Translations under genes and position numbers: made by a program
Source: an uncultured Rhodospirillales bacterium
Lineage (GTDB): Bacteria > Pseudomonadota > Alphaproteobacteria > Azospirillales > Azospirillaceae
DNA: 64,000 bases
Direction of reading: 5' to 3'
Assembly (NCBI GenBank): GCA_903856295.1
Contig: CAIOBP010000025.1
Location: 1 to 64,000 of the forward strand
Shown: positions 23,171-31,374 of the stretch, one piece after another
How the letters are laid out: each line of letters starts with the position of its first letter
How positions within the stretch are numbered: position 1 is the first letter of the stretch
Notes under the pieces: generated by a model
The model's input: only the letters and a program-made list of their open reading frames with translations
What the model was told of the DNA's origin: nothing
Database searches by the model: none

Positions 23171-24850
23171 TTACGCCCCTCTGACCTGATGAATGAAGCT
23201 GTCCACGGCGGCGCGCAGCCGCTCGGACTGGCCGGTCAGCTCCCGGGCGGCCGAGAGGGTCTGCCCGGCCATGGAGCCGGTCGAGGCCGCGGCCTCGGTC
23301 ACGCCGCCAATATGCTCCGCCACCCCCCGGGTGCCCTGGGAGGCCTGGGCGACGTTGCAGGCGATCTCGTGAGTCGCGGTGCCTTGCTCATCGACCGCGG
23401 TGGCGATGGTGGTGGCGATTTCGCTCATGCGGCGAATGGTGCCGGTGATCTCCTTGATGGCCTGAACCGCAGTGCCGGTCGCTTCTTGCATCTGTGAAAC
23501 CTGAGTCTGGATGTCCTCGGTGGCCTGAGCCGTCTGGTTCGCGAGGTTCTTGACCTCCGATGCCACCACGGCAAAGCCCCGGCCGGCCTCTCCCGCCCGC
23601 GCCGCCTCGATGGTGGCGTTCAGCGCCAGGAGATTGGTTTGGCTGGCGATGCTCTGGATCAGCTGAACCACGGCACCGATTTTCTGCGCCGCCAGGGACA
23701 GGCCGGCAACCGTATCGTTGGTGCGGTTGGCTTCGGCCACGGCGGTTTCGGCGATGCCGGCGGAATCGTTGACCTGACGCCGGATTTCGTTGACCGAGGC
23801 GGTCAGCTCCTCGGTGGCGGCCGCGACCGTCGAGACATTGCCCGAGGCCTGCTCGGCGGCGCTGGCCGCCGACATCGCCTGACTGTTGGTGTGATCGGCG
23901 GTGCCGAGCAGCGACTGGGCGTTGGCCTGGAGTTGCACCGCCGCGCTGCCCAGACCGTTGATCACCGTCTGGATCGTGCGATCGAAGTCGCGGATGCAAT
24001 CGGTGATTTTCTCCGCTCGCCTCTGCCGGGATTCGTGCTCGCTGCGCTGTTCGGTGGCCAGCTGGGCCGCCCGCTTCATGTGCTCTTTGAAGACCAGAAC
24101 CGCCCGGGCCATCCGGCCGATTTCATCACCGCGGTCCGTCGCGGGAATGACGGCGTCGAGATCGTCTTCGGCCAGCCGGAGCATGGCGGACTCAATGCGG
24201 GTCAGCGGCGACAGGAAGTGCCGGATGAGCAAGCCGATGGTGGTGCAAAACGCCAGGGCGGCGATGGCGACAAAGAGGGCGATATGCGAGGTGATCTGCG
24301 GCACGATGGCTAAATAGTCGCTCTGCTTGACACCGACAAACAGCACGCCGACGACCTCGCCCGCCGCGCTGACGATCGGATCGTAGGCGGTGAAATATTT
24401 CTCGTTGAGAATCTCCGCTTCGCCCCGGAAGGATTTGTGATCCCGGAAGATCGCATCATGAACGGGACCCTGCGCCAGCGGCGTGCCGACCGCCCGGGTT
24501 CCGTCCGCCTTCTTGACGTTGGTCGAGACCCGGACATCGCCCATGAACACCGTGGCCACGCCGCCGACCAGCGCCTGAACCCGGTCCACCACCTCGGTGG
24601 TGTCGTTGATCGGCGTGCTCCCGACCAGCAGCTTGTGCTCCACGATCCTGATATCCGCGCCCCGGTGCCGCAGCACCTCCCAGGCCACGGCCATGTTGCT
24701 TTCCTGGCGGACCGAAGCCCGGCGGCGCATCTCCGTGTCGAGGTTGGCGGCGGTGATCCAGATCAGCACGACGCCGAGGAGCGCGATGCCGATCAGCGCC
24801 GTCACGGTCACTTTCGCCGTCATCGACATATTGGAAACCTGCAGGGCCAT
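23171..24850 (-). CDS. Methyl-accepting chemotaxis protein with cache-type periplasmic sensor
   Basis: Periplasmic single-cache-like region ([56 protein letters not shown]), HAMP, MCP tip. Confidence 0.92.
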   Translation of the reverse strand: MALQVSNMSMTAKVTVTALIGIALLGVVLIWITAANLDTEMRRRASVRQESNMAVAWEVLRHRGADIRIVEHKLLVGSTPINDTTEVVDRVQALVGGVATVFMGDVRVSTNVKKADGTRAVGTPLAQGPVHDAIFRDHKSFRGEAEILNEKYFTAYDPIVSAAGEVVGVLFVGVKQSDYLAIVPQITSHIALFVAIAALAFCTTIGLLIRHFLSPLTRIESAMLRLAEDDLDAVIPATDRGDEIGRMARAVLVFKEHMKRAAQLATEQRSEHESRQRRAEKITDCIRDFDRTIQTVINGLGSAAVQLQANAQSLLGTADHTNSQAMSAASAAEQASGNVSTVAAATEELTASVNEIRRQVNDSAGIAETAVAEANRTNDTVAGLSLAAQKIGAVVQLIQSIASQTNLLALNATIEAARAGEAGRGFAVVASEVKNLANQTAQATEDIQTQVSQMQEATGTAVQAIKEITGTIRRMSEIATTIATAVDEQGTATHEIACNVAQASQGTRGVAEHIGGVTEAAASTGSMAGQTLSAARELTGQSERLRAAVDSFIHQVRGA

Positions 24851-24943
24851 GTCGTCATTCCTCGTCTACACGGAACCGGCGGAGCCGTCCGCCATCTGTG
24901 ATTGCGGTGCAGCATAGGCAACAAACTATCCGGCGTCACCACA

Positions 24944-24990
24944 TTGCTGCACCGCAGCAGGGCTGTGGGCAGTGCTTGGCTGGTATGCGC
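24944..24990 (-). promoter_or_regulatory. Bipartite conserved upstream element, copy 2 (upstream of cache MCP gene)
   Basis: TTGCTGCACCGCAGCA-N14-GCTTGGCTGGTATGCGC; same spacing as copy 1. Confidence 0.7.
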
Positions 24991-25052
24991 GCTTGACATC
25001 GCCGCCGCCGCCCGCCTTATGAGAGCGGATCACCGCAGTCATCGAGGCCGCC

Positions 25053-26552
25053 ATGCGTATCGAGTTCGCCGTTCCCGCCCTGCCCGAAACCGGCGCCCTG
25101 GTTCTGCCCATCGGCCAGGACAACGCCTTCGGCCCGCTGGCCGAGGAGGCGGACCGGCTGAGCGGCGGCGCGCTGCGCCGGGCGCTGGCGGCCAGCCGCT
25201 TCACCGGCAAGAAGGACGAAACTCTTGAGATTCTGGCGCCGGCCGGGCTGGGGCTGTCGCGGCTGCTGCTGGTCGGGCTGGGCAAGCCCGAGGCGCTGAC
25301 CCTGGAGAGTTTCGAGGCGCTGGCCGGCAACGTCTCGGCGCAGCTGACCAAGACCGGCGACAGCGGGGCGGTGCTTCTCCTCGAAGTGCCGGCCGGCTGC
25401 GCCCTTGCCCCGGTCGCGATCGCCGCCGCCGCCGGCCTGGGCGCCGCCCTGCGCGCCTACCGCTTCGATCGCTACCGCACCACCGAAAAGCCCGATCAGA
25501 AGCCCAGTCTGACCCGGCTGACCATCCAGACCACCGAGCCCGACGCCGCGGCCACCGCCTTCGCCGCGCTGGAGCCGGTGCTGTCCGGCGTCACCTTCAC
25601 CCGCGATCTGGTCTCCGAGCCGGCGAACAAGCTGACCCCGGTGATCTTCGCCGAACGCTGCCGGGAGCTGGCGGCGCTCGGGCTCGAGGTGACGGTGCTC
25701 GACGAAGCGCAAATGCGGGCGCTCAACATGGGCGCGCTGCTCGGGGTGGCGCAAGGCAGCGCCAACCCGCCCCGGCTGGTCTCGCTGCTCTGGCGCGGCG
25801 CCCCCGAGGCCGAGGACCAGCGGCCGCTCGCCCTGGTCGGCAAGGGCGTGACCTTCGACAGCGGCGGCATCTCGATCAAGGGCGCCGCCGGCATGGAAGA
25901 CATGAAGTGGGACATGGCCGGCGCCGGCACCGTCGCCGGGGTGATGCGGGTGCTGGCCGGACGCAAGGCCAAAGCCAATGTCGTCGGCGTGCTCGGGCTG
26001 GTCGAAAACATGCCCTCGGGCACGGCGCAGCGGCCGGGAGACGTCGTGGTCTCGGCCTCGGGCAAGACCATCGAGGTGATCAACACCGACGCCGAGGGCC
26101 GGTTGGTGCTCGCCGACGCCCTGTGGTACGCCCAGGAGACCTTCAAGCCGCGCCGGGTGATCGATCTCGCGACCCTGACCGGCGCGATCATCGTGGCGCT
26201 GGGCAGCGAATATGCCGGGCTGTTCGCCTCCGAGGACGCGCTGGCCGAACAGCTGCTGGCCGCCGGCAAGGTGGTGGGCGAGCCGCTGTGGCGGATGCCG
26301 CTCTCGGACGCCGTCGACAAGGACATGGCCTCCGACATCGCCGACATGAAGAACACCGGCTCGGGCCGCAATGGCGGCAGCATCACCGGCGCCATGTTCG
26401 TCAAGCGCTTCGTCGGCGACCTGCCCTGGGCGCATCTCGATATCGCCGGCGTGGTCTGGAGCAAGAAGGACACCGCCACCGTGCCCAAGGGCGGCACCGC
26501 CTTCGGCGTCCGGCTGCTCGACCGCTTTATTTCCGAGACTTGTGAGGGCTGA
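25053..26552 (+). CDS. pepA: Leucyl aminopeptidase
   Basis: VGKGVTFDSGGISIKGAAGMEDMKWDMAGA; NTDAEGRLVLADAL; M17 family. Confidence 0.97.
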   Translation: MRIEFAVPALPETGALVLPIGQDNAFGPLAEEADRLSGGALRRALAASRFTGKKDETLEILAPAGLGLSRLLLVGLGKPEALTLESFEALAGNVSAQLTKTGDSGAVLLLEVPAGCALAPVAIAAAAGLGAALRAYRFDRYRTTEKPDQKPSLTRLTIQTTEPDAAATAFAALEPVLSGVTFTRDLVSEPANKLTPVIFAERCRELAALGLEVTVLDEAQMRALNMGALLGVAQGSANPPRLVSLLWRGAPEAEDQRPLALVGKGVTFDSGGISIKGAAGMEDMKWDMAGAGTVAGVMRVLAGRKAKANVVGVLGLVENMPSGTAQRPGDVVVSASGKTIEVINTDAEGRLVLADALWYAQETFKPRRVIDLATLTGAIIVALGSEYAGLFASEDALAEQLLAAGKVVGEPLWRMPLSDAVDKDMASDIADMKNTGSGRNGGSITGAMFVKRFVGDLPWAHLDIAGVVWSKKDTATVPKGGTAFGVRLLDRFISETCEG

Positions 26553-26637
26553 CCCCATCCAGGGTTTGCTCTTGAGGGCAAAAAATCGTATTTGATTAAG
26601 TAAGTGATCTCCACCGCTCAAACCGGAAGCACCCACC

Positions 26638-26934
26638 ATGTCCGACGAGGATCGCATCGTAGAACTGACTGCCGCTCTGGCCGACGTGATTTCGCGCAAG
26701 GTGGCGCAGATCAAGGACGTCACCAGCAGCACCCGTACCCTGGCGCTCAACGCCCTGATCGAGGCGACCCGGGCCGGAGAGGCCGGGCGGGGTTTCGCCG
26801 TGGTCGCGGGCGAGGTCAAGCAGGTTTCGGAAAACATCAACGGCATCACCCAGTCCCTCGAGTCGGAACTGAACAAGGCCGTGGGTGAGCTGAGCCGGCT
26901 GGCGAAAAACGTCGCGGACTCCCGCCAACACTGA
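26638..26934 (+). CDS. Stand-alone MCP signalling-tip protein (98 aa, no TM or sensor)
   Basis: [42 protein letters not shown] matches the conserved MCP hairpin tip; ATG-to-stop ORF only 98 aa. Confidence 0.85.
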   Translation: MSDEDRIVELTAALADVISRKVAQIKDVTSSTRTLALNALIEATRAGEAGRGFAVVAGEVKQVSENINGITQSLESELNKAVGELSRLAKNVADSRQH

Positions 26935-27042
26935 GCGAGTCCCTCGTTCTACCGAGAGCGGCTTCGCGCTCTGACTGGTTCCCAAAGGCCCCCCCGGCCC
27001 TTGGTGGGGTCCGGGGGGCGACGTTCCTGGTCTGCGGTGCTT

Positions 27043-27495
27043 ATGACCGAAGTCCGCTTCTACCACCTCCAGCGCCGGACGCTGGATCAGGCGCTGCCGC
27101 CGCTGCTTGAGAAGGTCCTCGAGCGGGGGATGCGTGCCGTGGTGATGGCCAGCTCGGAAGAGCGCCTCGAAATGTTCAATCAGGTGCTGTGGAGCTGGGA
27201 CCCGGCCTCGTTCCTGCCCCATGGCAGCCGCAAGGACGGCTTCGCCGCCGAACAGCCGGTCTGGCTGACCCTCCAGCCCGAAAATCCCAACGGCGCCCAG
27301 GTGCTGGTGCTGACCGACGGCGCCAGCGGCGGCGACCCCAGCTTTCCCGGCTTCGCGACGGTGTGCGACCTGTTCGACGGCAATGACGGCGAGGCGGTGG
27401 CCGCCGCCCGCGAGCGCTGGCGCCAGGGCAAGGCCGCCGGCCACCAGATGACCTACTGGCAGCAATCGGCGACCGGTTGGGAGCGCAAGATGTGA
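27043..27495 (+). CDS. holC: DNA polymerase III subunit chi
   Basis: MTEVRFYHLQRRTLDQALPPLLEKVLERGMRAVV..LWSWDPASFLPHG; linked to pepA. Confidence 0.88.
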   Translation: MTEVRFYHLQRRTLDQALPPLLEKVLERGMRAVVMASSEERLEMFNQVLWSWDPASFLPHGSRKDGFAAEQPVWLTLQPENPNGAQVLVLTDGASGGDPSFPGFATVCDLFDGNDGEAVAAARERWRQGKAAGHQMTYWQQSATGWERKM

Positions 27496-27578
27496 GACCG
27501 GCGGCGGGACGGCGACAAACCCTTTGAAGTCCGACGCCATATTTGCGACACTCGCGGCGTTTCGGCCCCCTCGGATGT

Positions 27579-27695
27579 TAGAGCAAGATCGCGAAGAGGT
27601 GGAATCTCCACGTAGCGTGAATCTTGCTCTAGCTATTTGATTTTAGAGCGTGATTCACACATTGACCGTTCGCAGTCGAAGTGATCGCGCTCTAA
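27579..27695 (+). repeat. Double-hairpin dispersed intergenic repeat, copy A
   Basis: TTAGAGCAAGAT...ATCTTGCTCTA / TTAGAGCGTGAT...ATCGCGCTCTAA; high-identity reverse-complement partner at 59799-59916. Confidence 0.92.
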
Positions 27696-27729
27696 CTCCG
27701 CACCTCGTACCGTGGCTCGTGAGAAGGCA

Positions 27730-28968
27730 ATGATCAACGCCGAAATCGACCGGGGAATAAAGGACGCCGCGATCCTGATCGTGGACGACAACCTGTCCAA
27801 CGTCGATCTCCTGCGCGAAATTCTGCGCCATCAGGGCTTCACCAACGTCCGGGGCGAGACCGACCCCCGACTGGTGCCGGATCTGTGCTGCGCTTATCCT
27901 TTCGATATTCTGCTGCTCGACGTCCGGATGCCGCACATAACCGGCTTCCAGCTGATCGAACTCTTGCGGCCGATCTTCAACGACGACTATGTGCCGATTC
28001 TGGTGCTGACCGCCCAGACCGACCAGGAAACCCGGCGCAAGGCCCTGGAAGTCGGCGCCAACGACTTCCTGACCAAACCGTTCGTGACCTGGGAGCTGTT
28101 GCAGCGGGTGCGCAACATGCTGCAGATCCGCATCCTCTACAAAAAGACCCGCGACCAGAACCGGGAGCTGGAACAGCGCGTCGAGGAGCGCACCTGCGAG
28201 TTGAGCGAGGCCCTGACCCTGTCGCGCAAGGCCGACCGTGCCAAACTCGATTTCCTCTCAGTGATGAGCCACGAACTGCGCACACCGCTCAATGCGATCA
28301 TCGGCTTTTCCGAAGTGATCTCGAACCAGGATTCGAAACGGACGCTTGCCCCCGACCACCTCGACTACATCAAACTGATTGAGGAAAGCGGCAAGCACCT
28401 CTTGAATCTGGTCAACCGCATCCTTGAATACACCAAATGTTCCACCGGTACCGTCGATCTTGAGGAAACCCCGGTCGATCTGCGCGATCTGCTTGAGCAG
28501 TGTCTGGCCGCCCTCGCGCCCAAGGCCCAGGCCAAACAGGTTGCCATGGCGCTTGAGGCGAGCAAGCCGCTCTGGGTGAGCGTCGACGAGCGAAGAACCC
28601 ACGAACTCATTCTTTCCGTGCTCGACAACGCGATCAAGTTCAACCACCAGGGCGGCACGGTGACCGCCGCACTGAGCGGCGACCAGGACGGCATCGTGCT
28701 GGCCATCACCGACAACGGCCCGGGCATTCCCGCTGAACTCCAGGCTCGCATCTTCGACCCGTTCACCCAGGGCGAAGGCTCGATCGACCGCCGCCACGAA
28801 GGCATCGGCCTTGGCCTGCCGCTGGTCCAGCGCTATGCCCAGCTCCATGGCGGCTGGATCGAACTGATCAGCGAGCCCGGCACCGGCACCACGGTCCGGA
28901 TTTATCTGCCGGCCAACCGGCTGCTCGCCTCAACGGCCGGTTTCGCCGCCGCCGCCGGCGCCGTCTGA
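27730..28968 (+). CDS. Receiver-histidine kinase protein (REC-HisKA-HATPase)
   Basis: ILIVDDNLSNVDLLREIL..LLDVRMPHITGFQL; FLSVMSHELRTPLNAIIGFSEV; DNGPGIP. Confidence 0.92.
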   Translation: MINAEIDRGIKDAAILIVDDNLSNVDLLREILRHQGFTNVRGETDPRLVPDLCCAYPFDILLLDVRMPHITGFQLIELLRPIFNDDYVPILVLTAQTDQETRRKALEVGANDFLTKPFVTWELLQRVRNMLQIRILYKKTRDQNRELEQRVEERTCELSEALTLSRKADRAKLDFLSVMSHELRTPLNAIIGFSEVISNQDSKRTLAPDHLDYIKLIEESGKHLLNLVNRILEYTKCSTGTVDLEETPVDLRDLLEQCLAALAPKAQAKQVAMALEASKPLWVSVDERRTHELILSVLDNAIKFNHQGGTVTAALSGDQDGIVLAITDNGPGIPAELQARIFDPFTQGEGSIDRRHEGIGLGLPLVQRYAQLHGGWIELISEPGTGTTVRIYLPANRLLASTAGFAAAAGAV

Positions 28969-28997
28969 GCGGCCCCGGAGCAGCGCGACCGCAGGGG

Positions 28998-29594
28998 TTA
29001 CTGGTACGGCACGACCTTCACAAAGTGCTGACGGAACAGATAGCTGCCCATACAAGACGAGTTCAAGCATTCGAAGCGCGGAAGTCCGGGATACAGCGTA
29101 TTCGCCTTTGGAGAATAGTACTCATACCCCTCCATGGCCTGCACCGCAAGCTTATCCGGACCGACACAGCGCAAGGCGTAGACCGCCTGTGGCGACGCTG
29201 TGAAATCGGCTTGCGTGAAATGCTTCTCCTTCACCCACTCGGAACCGGAGAGTTTCGAGGTCTGCCATGTCAGATAAACGGTGTGGCGCCCGGGGGTGAT
29301 CTCGACAAGATTGGGCTCTTTTTTGCTGTCATCCTGATCAAAAATGAAGCTATCGAGCGCACGGATGTTCAGCTGCGGGCTAAACCCCCGGTCAAGATTC
29401 AGGCACGAGTTATTGTTATGCACCTCTGCATTGAAATTCATATTCGTTATCACGGCAACCTCGCGCCCTCCGCCGTCAACGGCCGCCACCTTCAAGTGAT
29501 GCTGGGGCGAAACGCAAGCATAGAGACTGGCTGACACAAGGATCGCCAAGGCAATAGTCCGACAGGCCCGCAAAGCTATACTCGACATTTCCAA
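28998..29594 (-). CDS. Putative lipoprotein, hypothetical
   Basis: Signal peptide with lipobox-like LYAC; low-GC ORF of 198 aa. Confidence 0.6.
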   Translation of the reverse strand: MEMSSIALRACRTIALAILVSASLYACVSPQHHLKVAAVDGGGREVAVITNMNFNAEVHNNNSCLNLDRGFSPQLNIRALDSFIFDQDDSKKEPNLVEITPGRHTVYLTWQTSKLSGSEWVKEKHFTQADFTASPQAVYALRCVGPDKLAVQAMEGYEYYSPKANTLYPGLPRFECLNSSCMGSYLFRQHFVKVVPYQ

Positions 29595-29963
29595 ATCCCA
29601 TTACTGTTACCGACAGCAAACCAGATCTATCACGGCCGGCACGTCAACCGCGCCGCCGGCAGGTGCACGTTGATCATACGCGAAGCTTTTGACCCCCACA
29701 GCACATGCGAGTGCGACAAAATGTCACCACCCAATGCCTGGGGCCGCCACCAGACAAACTCATGAAAGCTTCCGATCAGGCATACCCGGCGGCGACGGCA
29801 ACGTTGTCGATTGCGAACCGGCCCCCACAAGCTCTTCCGCTGAATTTTATATTAATTGGCAGATTCTTCAGGCTGTTACACTGTTGTCTGATGCGACTTG
29901 ACACTCGATTGGACAGCGCCCACTGTATGGCCATGATCCCGCTTGCCGAGGCATCAGCAGCAC

Positions 29964-31343
29964 GTGAGCAAACTCCCTTCAGTCTGCGATCTGGACATTG
30001 GGCGGAAGACGATCACGCAGAGTGACCTCGACTATATTGCTCACATGCATAAAGGGTTTCTCCAGCGCAAACGCGGCACCGCCGCCGCGAAGTTGCGTTT
30101 CTTTGATTTGTCCGGCCTGAACCTCGATGAGTTCGACTTGTCGGAGGCCGACTTGAGCGCGGCGAAACTGGTCGAGTGCCAGTTGCGCCACGCCCGATTC
30201 ATCAACTCCAATCTTTATGCCGCCGATTTGCGCCGGGCCAATATGGAGTTCGCGGACTTCCGGCGCGCGGATCTGCGCGGCGCCTCCCTGAAGGGCGCCA
30301 TTCTGAACGACGCCATTTTCATCGAGGCCGACTTGCGCGGCGGCGCCCTGTTCAAACCGGCGGCCGACGGCAGCGTCGCGCGGGTCGGCGGTGACGGTGC
30401 CGATTTCGGGCAGGCCTCGGCGGTGCGCGCCGATCTCAGCCGGGCCAAGATGAGCAGCGCCACCGTCTTGCAAACCGACCTGACCAATGCCATTTTGCGC
30501 GGCGTCCGCTTCACCAAGGCCGACCTTCAGCTCTGCAACCTGACCGGGGCCGATCTGGCCGGCGCCGATCTCAGCGACGCCAACCTCACCGGCGCCGACC
30601 TCCAGGGCGCCGTGCTGACCAACACCTGCCTGACCCACTGCATCCTGCGCGACGCCAACCTCAGCGGCGTCATCCTCGACCAGACCGACTTGTCCCAGGC
30701 CGACCTGACCGGCGCCGTGATGGCCCACCGCGTCGATGACATCCGGGAGGTGCTGAGCGCCCATCAAACGTGGCTGGCCACCAGCGGTGGCGACGGCACC
30801 CGCGCCGACCTTTCGCTGCACGATCTGACCGCGATCACCCTGGCGGGGGTCAATTTGTCGGCCGCCAATCTGCGTGGGGCCGTGCTGCGCGGCGTCAACA
30901 TGGCCTATGGCCACCTGGCCATGGCCGACCTGTCGCTTGCCGATCTGCGCGGCATCGACCTGACCGGCGCCGATCTGCGCGGCACCAACTTCTCCCGCGC
31001 GACCCTGAACGAGGCGCAATTGGCCGGGGCGCGCCTCAAGGCGGTCAAGCTCACCGGCCCGGGCGCCGCCCAGAGCCCGACCAATTTTTCCAACGCCCGC
31101 CTGATCAAGGCCAATCTGACCGGTGCCGACCTCCGCAACGCCAATATGAGACGCTGCAACCTCAGCCACGCCACGCTGGCCAACGCCGATCTCAGACAGG
31201 CCGACCTGCGCGAGGCCAATCTGGACGGCGCCAACCTGGAAGGCGCCAACCTCGAGGGCGTCCTCCGTGATGGCGCCTCTCCCGGCGGCGCTCATCCTGA
31301 GCGGGCGACACCGGAATCGGCACACCACCCGTCGCCGGCCTGA
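29964..31343 (+). CDS. Pentapeptide-repeat protein (GTG start; TTG at 29943 alternative)
   Basis: Dozens of A(D/N)Lxx repeats in two blocks split by a non-repeat linker (MAHRVDDIREVLSAHQTWLATSGGDGTRADLS). Confidence 0.92.
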   Translation: MSKLPSVCDLDIGRKTITQSDLDYIAHMHKGFLQRKRGTAAAKLRFFDLSGLNLDEFDLSEADLSAAKLVECQLRHARFINSNLYAADLRRANMEFADFRRADLRGASLKGAILNDAIFIEADLRGGALFKPAADGSVARVGGDGADFGQASAVRADLSRAKMSSATVLQTDLTNAILRGVRFTKADLQLCNLTGADLAGADLSDANLTGADLQGAVLTNTCLTHCILRDANLSGVILDQTDLSQADLTGAVMAHRVDDIREVLSAHQTWLATSGGDGTRADLSLHDLTAITLAGVNLSAANLRGAVLRGVNMAYGHLAMADLSLADLRGIDLTGADLRGTNFSRATLNEAQLAGARLKAVKLTGPGAAQSPTNFSNARLIKANLTGADLRNANMRRCNLSHATLANADLRQADLREANLDGANLEGANLEGVLRDGASPGGAHPERATPESAHHPSPA

Positions 31344-31374
31344 GGCTCCGCCACCATTCATCGGAAACCAAGCA

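Noticed and set aside
26638-26934. Mini-MCP called as pseudogene
   Set aside because: Intact start, stop and conserved tip with no flanking MCP remnants seen; kept as CDS but decay is not excluded.
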